Assembly: GCA_963693365.1 (NCBI GenBank) | Contig: CAVNZM010000001.1 | Span: forward strand, 20,026,001-20,090,000 | Reading direction: 5' to 3' | Length of the DNA stretch: 64,000 nucleotides | Origin: Amoebidium appalachense | Lineage: Eukaryota; Ichthyosporea | In this document: in pieces, positions 56,006 through 64,000 of the stretch | Position numbering within the stretch: the first letter of the stretch is position 1 | Layout of the letters: every line of letters starts with the position of its first letter | The notes under the pieces: generated by a model | The model's input: the letters and a program-made list of their open reading frames with translations, nothing else | The model's database searches: none | What the model was told of the DNA's origin: nothing | Translations under genes and position numbers: made by a program

Positions 56006-57929
56006 AAAAGAGGCAGCCCGCCCTGAGCTGGGCCTTCTGTTTTTGGCTTGTCACCGGGATGCTACTGTTTTGCTGACGCCGACCTGTTTCTTTGGATTCC
56101 TTTGGAACCTTTGGAACACCATGGACAGACTGACAGATCGTCCAAGGGATTGGACCAATCAGCTCAGCGTTTCGCACATACAATACCACTGATGAGCCGC
56201 ATCTTACGACCAATCGTTATCCTCAAAATTTTACGCCATTTGGCTAATCAACTTCAAACACGTACCGGTGGGATCGACGAGTTGTATGAGTGAGATTGTC
56301 CCACAATCACACGCATATGAATTTGTACTTGGAGTCATAGGCAGAGACCAGATCCGCCGAGACGCTGCCCGAGCCTCATGGCCCCCCCTATACTATGCCG
56401 CTGATTACGCTCATATATGGTAGCAGAGACAGCCCGACCGCCCTCTGATGGCCTAGCCGCTTTCCACTGCGCACTGCTATGAGCTCGGGGCGAGCTCACT
56501 CCCGCCGCCGAGGTGTATGAGTGAGATTGTCCCACTATCACACGCATATGAATTTGTACTTGGAGTCATAGGCAGAGACCAGATCCGCCGAGACCCTGCC
56601 CGAGCCTCATGGCTCCCCCTATACTATGCCGCTGATTACGCTCATATAGAGTTACCGTATGTACGACGACGTCACGGACGTACGTTCTCAAGGTGGCCTA
56701 TGTTCTGGCGACGCAGTGGTGGTGGCAGGCCTACGGTGGTGTTGCTGGTGACGCGAGGGGCGGGCCGAGGCGGAGCGGGGAGAGGAGAAATGGCGGTGCG
56801 AGGCGAAGCGGGGAAAGGCAACGTGGCAGTGGCGGTCGAGGAGGGGCATCGTGAGGGGGGGGGGGGGGGGGGGGGGGGGGGTGGGGAGAGAAGGAGAGAA
56901 AGAGGGGTCTATTGCTAGAGAGAGAGTGTGTGTGATGGACGACATGTACAGGGAAAAAGGCTTTGGGGGAAGGGGGGGGGGGGGGGGGGGAGGGTTTAAT
57001 GGTGGGGATAAAGTGTGTGTCATGATTTTTGTTCACGCGTTATTCGATTTTTCTCTGTGTGTGTGCATGCATGTGCGGACGCGTGTGCGTGTTTGCGTGT
57101 GTGTGCGTGTGCGTGCGTGCCACACACGTACACACGCACACATACGCGCGCGTGTGTGCGAGTTTCGAATTACGTGCCTTTTTTCACACCTTTCGAGTGC
57201 ATGCGCGTGCCAAATTTGTACACGGGTACCGGTGCAGGTGGGCGAGGTGTGTATGTGCCTTACGATATTTGCATCGATTGCACTGTGATTGTACTTGGGC
57301 CTCCTTGCCCCAAGTTAATAATAGGCCCCTATTCGCATACATATGTTCTGCTCCTCCGAATTCGTACGTTTCTGTCATAGCACGACTTTGCTGTTCATAA
57401 GACCAGGAGGACATGCCCACCTGAGCTCATATGCCTGAGCCTCCGGATATCGATCCTGTTCTTAGGATACATCACATTGTACCAAAACACTACATTGTAT
57501 GTCGTATCATGTGGCCTCCGTATGGCTATATTTCATAGTATATGCGTATTTACGTGTATGTGGCGGTGCTTCAACCGTACTTGCCCAATCACGCACGTGC
57601 ACAGCTGCTTCGCCGCACGTGTTTCAATCAACGGTGTAAGTGCCCGGGGCTTGCACATGTTACCTTCCAAATAAAGCAATGTTTACTTGCCAAATCAAGC
57701 TAATGCTGACGCGGTGGACTGTGGACACAGGCGTGTGGCACTTTTTAGGCCCGGACCTCCCAATGTTGGGGTCATGAACGGTGGCACAACTTGCCCTTTA
57801 TTATAACAGGAGCTACTGCAGAATGGGGGAGGTGTTCAGAGAGAGTTGGCTAGAGAAGGGCTGTTCATAAAGAAGGGGCTATTTGAAAGAACTTAAGTTT
57901 ACTCCCATCCTTTCGTGCATGCTGTCGTC
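56006..57929. other. intergenic region upstream of the ADCK2-type gene
   Basis: Holds a 143-bp direct duplication (56280-56652) and G tracts at 56857-56881 and 56970-56991. An alternating CG/TG stretch lies at 57055-57165, then ordinary DNA. No gene was recognised. Confidence 0.5.
56280..56652. repeat. direct duplication of 143 bp with a 230-bp period
   Basis: 56280-56422 and 56510-56652 both contain TGTATGAGTGAGATTGTCCC, ACGCATATGAATTTGTACTT, GGCAGAGACCAGATCCGCCG and CTATACTATGCCGCTGATTA with only a few mismatches. No coding frame is recognised in either copy. Confidence 0.9.
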
Positions 57930-58571
57930 ATGGATGTCACCAAGCTTGCTCGCGTATTTGGGCACCATCTAAAAGTCCGTCTGGACCCCAGCTCAACCTG
58001 CACTTTTAGTCCTTTTAGGGCACTCTATTCCACTCTTTCTACCAATGCTACTGTTCAACTGAAAGTGCGCAAAAATGAGCTGCAGGCCATTTCCTGCCAG
58101 TCCCACCACCACTTTTCTATGTTTGGCCCCTACCGCGCTCCCCGGAGCCACTTCTACCCTCCACCTGTTTCTGGCCACATCAAACCACACACCCCTAACC
58201 TCAAGGTCAGCCGTACCCGCTTCCACACACAAGCACACTACCCCCAAACCATACCCATAAGACGTCCACCCATCACCGCCGTCGTTCCTCTCCTTTGCAC
58301 GTGTTTTTGCACCCGAAACTCCCTCCTTCTCACGCAATGGAGTGTTGCCACTCTCCTTCACCCCCCTCACGTCCTTCCACGACTACCCACGGTTGCTGCC
58401 ATTGTGAAGGAGGAAAAGGCGGCTGTTGGCATGGCTACACGGTTTGTAGTTGCAGTGCGCAACGCCACCGTGCTCGTTGCGCGGTTTGTGTGGGTCATGA
58501 CCTCCTTCGTCCCCCTCTTTCTTCTCTACCCCATAGCAAGGCTATGGCCCGGCACTCCTGAGTCCGGTAGA

Positions 58572-58604
<33 letters not shown>

Positions 58605-59261
58605 TTTCCCCCTTGTTTTTTCGTGATTAGGGCACCAGACACGCAGATCCAGGATTCTTGACATTCTTTCCCTGTTTTTTATCCCCCCCTCCCCTCCCCC
58701 CTCCCCTGCCTCCCTCCCCTCCCCCTCCCTCCCCCAACCATCCCCTTCCCCACGCCACACACACATGACACCACCCCCACCTCCACTCGCCATCTCCCGG
58801 CTTTTCAACGCTCTCGCACAGAGACATGGTAATGACTATGAAGGCTGTGGAGTTCCTTTTTGCGCTATTAGAGTTCTGCGTCAAGACCCCCCCCCCTCAC
58901 CCTTCCCCCTTGCATCCCCCCTCCCCCCCTCCCCCCTTTTGCGCTCCACCCTCCCCCCCTTCCTCCCTCACCGCTTGCGCCCCCCCCCCCCCCTCCCCCC
59001 TCCCCCCCTGCCCCGCCTCCCCCCCCTGCCCCGCCCTCCCCCCTCCGCCGCCCTCCCCCCCCCCTCCCCCAAATAAATCTGTGGCTGTCTTGTGGCTCGT
59101 CACTTTCGTTGGGAGGTCTTTTGACAACCACGCCATGTACTACCCCTCTTCTCTCACTTCGTGCCCAGCACTTATAGTTGAAACAGAATGGCAATCATGT
59201 TAGAACTAAGCACAGAGGAGAGAAATTGTATGCAGGAATACACAGCCCTTCCCCCCAACCC

Positions 59262-59306
<45 letters not shown>

Positions 59307-59995
59307 TCCCCCCCCCCCCCTTTCCGCGCGCTCGATCGGCCACAAGGAACTCAGAAACCTCCCCAAACACAAACAAGGCCGATCGATTTCACTCTACCCT
59401 CATACTGCACGAGCACCTCTGACTTCATACCTTTACCACATATCTGGGACCGTGAGCTTCGTATGTTTCACTTCTCCACAACACCCCCTCTTCGGAACCC
59501 CCCTCCCTTTCCCCCTCCCCCATCCCTCCCTCTCCCCGTCTGTCTCTGTAGGGAGAGCTGATGGGCATATGAACAATGTATTGATAACTTTTGGCGTATG
59601 TAGATTACAACCAATGATATCTGCTGATTCACGAACCTTGCACAGACGAGGGCATAGCCACGTGGTGGTGGTCCTTCCTCGTGTTCCTATTGGAGCGCAG
59701 TGGTCCAACCGCCATAAAGTTCGGCCAATGGTCTTCAACCCGCCGCGACATTTTTTCCGCAGCCTTCTGCAACCATCTATCACAACTGCATGCATATGGT
59801 CTCACCCACCCGTTCACCCACACACATGCCATGATAGAGGGGGCATTTGGGGAGAGGCTGGAGGATGTGTTTGAGAGCTTTGATGAGACACCCATAGGGT
59901 CTGGGTGCGTAGGCCAGGTATGCTGGTGAACCCTCCTCCTCCTCCCCCCCCCCCCAACCCCGTCCCCACTCCACACCTTTCTTCCCTTTCTGTTA

Positions 59996-60040
<45 letters not shown>

Positions 60041-60830
60041 AAAAGGGAGGGGGGGGGGGGGGGCCTATTTTAAAATAAGAATCTTTGGCCCATAGCTTAA
60101 TATATATAAAAAGGTCCGAATTCCTACTATATACGAAGCGAGAAATACTTGTAGTGTTGATGTTGTACTGGTCGGTGGTAAAATTTATGACGGAAGTGAC
60201 TGGAGGGTGGCAGCTATGTGGGTGGGTGATTGCGACGATCGTTGTGTGTGTCGGGTGAGGGGGGATCGTTGTTGTTTTGGTGTTTGGCGGGGTGGTGTTA
60301 AGGAGGGAGGGCGGAGAAGGTGCGCATTTGGCAGTGGCGTAGTTTAGCAGACACGGTCGTTCCCCAATTGTCTGAGAATGAATACTGCCCCCTCCCCTCC
60401 CCCCCCCCCCTCCCCCCCCTCCCCCCTCCCCCCCCCCCCCCCCCCCCCCCCCAACCCACCCCACACCACCACACACCATCGCACACATATCAAAAAGCAA
60501 TCCGATACTACCCCCTACCCCCCCCTTCCCCAACAAAAACCTCACCCACTCACCCACCCACCCAACTACCCGTGCGATTCCCAATCCCCCCAACACCGTA
60601 TTCACAGTGTAAGAGATTACATCATAATCACCCCCCCCCCCCCCCCCCCCCCCCCCCCCTTCCCCCCCTTTCCCTCCCTTCTTGATCTTGATTTAACGTT
60701 TACCTCACCCGCATCCGGCATCTGACTTTTGACTCGCCCACTCATTATGGCCTTGACTCAATCTTATGCCTTTTCAACTCTCACATACAATGTTTCCTTT
60801 TCCTCGCCCTTCACTTCCCTCGTCATCCTC

Positions 60831-60871
<41 letters not shown>

Positions 60872-62156
60872 TGCCGCCGCCCCCCCCTCCCCCCTCGCTC
60901 CCTCTCCCCTCCCCCGTCCCCCCCCCCTTCCCCCCCTTGCCCCCCAACCACCACCACCACCACCCCCCCTACCCCTTTACTCCCACAATACCTCTTACGA
61001 CCTTCCATCCACCGTCCGCCACTGCTTACGATCATATCCTTCGTTCCACCTCCTTTAACCCCCACTTAATGCCCACGATGATAACACACAACCCACACAG
61101 GTGCACAGGGCCACTCTTCGACCCGAGATAGCAGCCCAGGCAGGGGTGACACAGAGGGAGGTAGCAGTGAAGGTGCTGCACCCCCGTGTGAGCACCATCA
61201 TAGCAAAGGACCTGGACATCATGCGCTTCTTTGCTAGAACAATCGATAGGCTGCCGGGAATGCGGTAGGAGACCCCCCCCCCCCCTCCGTCACCCCACCT
61301 TACCCCACCCCCTACCCCCCACCTCCACCCCCCACCCCCCCACCCCCTTCCCACCTCTTCCGCCCATCCTAGAAATTTTCTATGATGAAAGGTTTTATGA
61401 GGCTCAGGCCCGAAGGGGGAAGGGGGGCAGAACTTTGTACTTGTGTTACAGCTCTTCCCATGATGGGAGTGATGTCGATGTTTTTTCCCTTACCTAGCCA
61501 AATCAACCCTTCTGTTCCATATTAAGACCAGAGCGGAACTTTAGGTGGAATAACGGAACACCATGACATTCTTAACCCCCCCCCCCCCCCCCCCCTCCCC
61601 CCTCTTCCCCCTTCCCCCCACCCGCCCCGCCTGCCGCCGCTGGGTCCGTTTCTCCACATCCCAATTGGACACCGGTCATTTGAGATATCTTGCTGTTTTT
61701 TACTTCTTTTTCGTGAGTCTCACTGTGTATCATATTCATACTTCGACCTAGACGTGCTCCCTTAGCCCTTCCTTTTTATGCCACCAAGACCCCCACCCCT
61801 GACCCCTTCCCCGTGCGTCCCTGCCCCCTTCACCCCACGGCTTTGACAATTCCCTCTATAGGCACATCATCGTTTCCACCTAGTCTCTTCCTCAGTATGG
61901 CACCCCTTGCACCCCTATTCCTTCCCCCCCCCCCCCCCCCCCCCCCCAACCCCCCATCCCCACTTCAACCCACCCCCCATGCAACCCAGCCACCTCACAC
62001 CCCCCTTTGCAGGTGGTTTGGGCTAGTGGGCAGTGTGGAGCAGTTTGCGCAGGTCATGAGTCAGCAGCTGGACTTCAGGATCGAGGCCCAGCACCTGGCC
62101 ACCTTTGCACACAACTTCAGGGGGGACACAACGTACGTGCTTGCCGTGCCAAATAT

Positions 62157-62208
<52 letters not shown>

Positions 62209-62619
62209 CGCTCTCCCCCTTCCGTCACCCCCCTCCGTTTCCGCCCCTCACCCCCCTTCCAAAACCCCCTCCCCCCTCCCCCTTCCCTCCCCCCCTTTCC
62301 CCCCCCCCCCTTCCCCCCCCCCCCCCCCCCCGACTTCTTCAGGCCCACCTTCGCGTTCCTTGTTCGTTCTATCTCTTTCCTTACTCATTCTCTCTGGCTG
62401 CTTCTCTCCCTCCCGCTCCTTGCACCCGGTCTGTTCCCCTGTTCCCCCCCCCTCCCCCCCCCCCCCCCCCCCCCCCCTTCTCTCCCCTCGCCCACCTCCC
62501 TTTCCGCTCCGTGCATTCCTCACTTCTCCACCCACTGTCACTATTCCTATTTCCCCTCGTACGTGCCCTGTTCTACAAATACCTCACCATTACTCAACCG
62601 TTTCTTCTCTCACCCCTTT

Positions 62620-62664
<45 letters not shown>

Positions 62665-63312
62665 CCCCCCGTCATCCCTGTCCATCCATCTGCCCCCTAT
62701 CTTTTGCGTACCTCGACGCCCCAATTCATCCAGCCTGTTTGCAGGAACAGAAAACATGCACAAACTCTTTCACACACACACACGTGGCACACGTGTACAC
62801 ACACATGCACACACACACACACACACATACACACACACACGTAAACCTCCCCCCCCCCCCCCCCCCCCCCCTCCCCCCCCCCCCTCCCCCTCCGACCCCC
62901 CACACACCCGACACATGCCACATACATAAGAAAACAACACACACAAAAACGACTACCGAACCCCTCCCCCTCCCTCCCCCCCCCCCCCCCCCCCCCCCCT
63001 CCCCCCAACACCAACACCACCACCCTCCTCCTCCCCATCCTCCTCCTCCCAACTACTTGTCTACCCATACATTTGTTTGCTCACCAGATAACTTCACCAC
63101 TGAGGTCATTTCTCACCCCCCCCCCCCCCCCTTCCCCCTCCCCCTTCCTCCCCTTCCCATCTCCCCCCCTCCGTTCCCACCCATGTACTGCAGCGTGGTG
63201 TTCCCGCAACCCGTGTACCCGTACGTTGCACCCGAGGTTCTTGTTGAGACCTATGAGCATGGCATCCCCATCTCAAAGTTCATCCCACGCAGCACAACAG
63301 ACAACATGGATG
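57930..63312 (+). CDS. ADCK2: ADCK2-type ABC1 (UbiB) mitochondrial kinase-like protein, 3' end beyond the exons seen
   Basis: ABC1/ADCK proteins support ubiquinone metabolism at mitochondrial membranes. Exons: 57930-58566 (basic targeting-like N-terminus, then membrane segment SFVPLFLLYPIARLW), 58824 to about 58890, 59701-59917, 61101-61264, 62013-62132, 63194-63312. Motifs in order: MKAVEFLFALLEFCVKT, the KxGQ motif in TAIKFGQWSSTRRD, SQLHAYG, the ABC1 loop GSGCVGQVHRATL, REVAVKVLHPRVST (the VAVK lysine), LDIMRFFARTIDRLPG, the ExD-like QQLDFRIEAQHLATFAHNF and PEVLVETYEHGIPISKF. The order and wording match animal ADCK2 closely. Exon 2 has no GT donor where expected: it runs ...VKT straight into poly-C. 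The catalytic HADLHPGN part is not in the window. Introns are C-tract rich. Confidence 0.88.
58575..58603. repeat. poly-C tract in ADCK2 intron 1
   Basis: About 29 C residues eight bases after the exon 1 donor. Similar C tracts recur at 59264-59304, 60001-60030, 60634-60659, 60833-60871, 62159-62205 and 62625-62663 in the same gene. Confidence 0.9.
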
Positions 63313-63336
63313 GTACGCACTGGACAGTACCCCCCC

Positions 63337-63397
<61 letters not shown>

Positions 63398-63818
63398 CCC
63401 AACCCCCCTTCTGCCCCCCCCCCCCCCCCTCCCCCCCTCCCCCCCCTTTCCCCTCTCCCCCTATCCTCCCCCCTCAGCCCCCCGCACATCCCGCATCTTT
63501 CCCTCCCAACCCTCATTCTCTCCTACCCTCATTTTATGTGAGCAACATAATACTGTAACAAGGGTTGCAGTCTTGCTTTCCCCCTCTTGGATGCATATAA
63601 TCCCCCCCCCCCCCTTCCTGCGCATTCCACCAGCCTCCATTCCATTTTCTACTCTACACCAGCAGAAGTCACGGGTTACTATCCCCCCCCCCCCCCCCCC
63701 CCCCCTGCCCGCCGCCACGGAAAGGTTTTTCCCTATGAAATGCTTGTGGTCCCCCATATCTGTGTACGGTGTTTGTAGTTGATTCGTGTTCATTTGAAAT
63801 TTATAAAACGGGGATGGG

Positions 63819-63852
<34 letters not shown>

Positions 63853-64000
63853 GTGTGTGTGTGTGTGTGTCCGTGTGTTTGTTTGCGGGGGGAGGGGGGG
63901 GGGGGGAGGGGGCACGAGTGTGATGTGTGCGTGCACGGGGGAGAAGAAGGAAGGATATACATACGGATTGCACCTGTGAGAGGAAAAGTATGAGCAATAG
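63313..64000. other. intron or 3' sequence of the ADCK2-type gene up to the window edge
   Basis: Poly-C then poly-A at 63331-63396, C-rich DNA to 63720, (TG)n at 63822-63890 and a G tract. The expected next exon (catalytic loop, HADLHPGN) was not found, so it should lie beyond 64000. Confidence 0.5.
63331..63396. repeat. poly-C then poly-A tract
   Basis: About 27 C followed by about 39 A. Confidence 0.9.

Noticed and set aside
62007-63782. 591-codon Pro-rich plus-strand open frame
   Set aside because: Read from C tracts in ADCK2 introns. The ADCK2 exons at 62013 and 63194 fit the family in a spliced model.

Overview
The window is nuclear DNA from an intron-rich eukaryote, most likely a single-celled one. 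The evidence is GT-AG introns in almost every gene, a eukaryotic tRNA-Gly, and recognisable eukaryotic families: SAP30BP, COA4, an ADCK2-type mitochondrial kinase, a BTB/KCTD protein, tandem PDZ domains and a fasciclin domain. PDZ and SAP30BP genes beside a chitinase and a fungal-Agd3-like deacetylase fit a unicellular relative of animals or fungi, such as an ichthyosporean-like protist. That placement is inference. Most non-coding DNA is made of long poly-C or poly-G tracts, (CA)n/(TG)n arrays and (GA)n purine tracts.

Layout. 1-2.2 kb: microsatellites and one dispersed repeat. 2.2-3.8 kb (-): tandem PDZ protein. 6.3-6.8 kb (-): 3' exons of a type I membrane protein. 8.4-12.3 kb (+): GH18 chitinase with an N-terminal chitin-binding segment, broken by frameshifts and missing parts. 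14.1-27.65 kb (+): a complete 19-exon gene for a secreted Agd3-like (CE18) carbohydrate deacetylase of 705 aa, with a tRNA-Gly in intron 16. 30 kb: a small inverted-repeat element. 31.8-34.8 kb (-): COA4, 3 exons. 35.8-37.2 kb (+): type II membrane glycosyltransferase with a DXD motif. 38.9-48.6 kb (-): SAP30BP homologue, 9 exons. 49.2-50.7 kb (+): BTB/KCTD protein, divergent from SAP30BP. 54.3-55.5 kb (-): secreted fasciclin-domain protein whose 5' end is tandemly duplicated. 57.9 kb to beyond the right edge (+): ADCK2-type ABC1 kinase.

Functional themes. Two adjacent co-oriented genes (chitin-binding GH18 and Agd3-like deacetylase) both point to extracellular amino-sugar polymers, and a membrane glycosyltransferase lies about 8 kb further on. 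COA4 and ADCK2 are mitochondrial. SAP30BP is nuclear.

Most notable: (i) the complete Agd3-like gene outside the usual fungal and bacterial setting; (ii) a dispersed repeat family whose copies end in poly-C and whose five intronic copies all lie in the sense direction of the host gene; (iii) splice sites that merge directly into (CA)n, (GT)n or poly-C tracts; (iv) one-base frameshifts in five genes while four neighbouring genes are clean. The exon models were built by hand from splice sites, reading phase and family motifs. Low-complexity open frames were treated as shadows.
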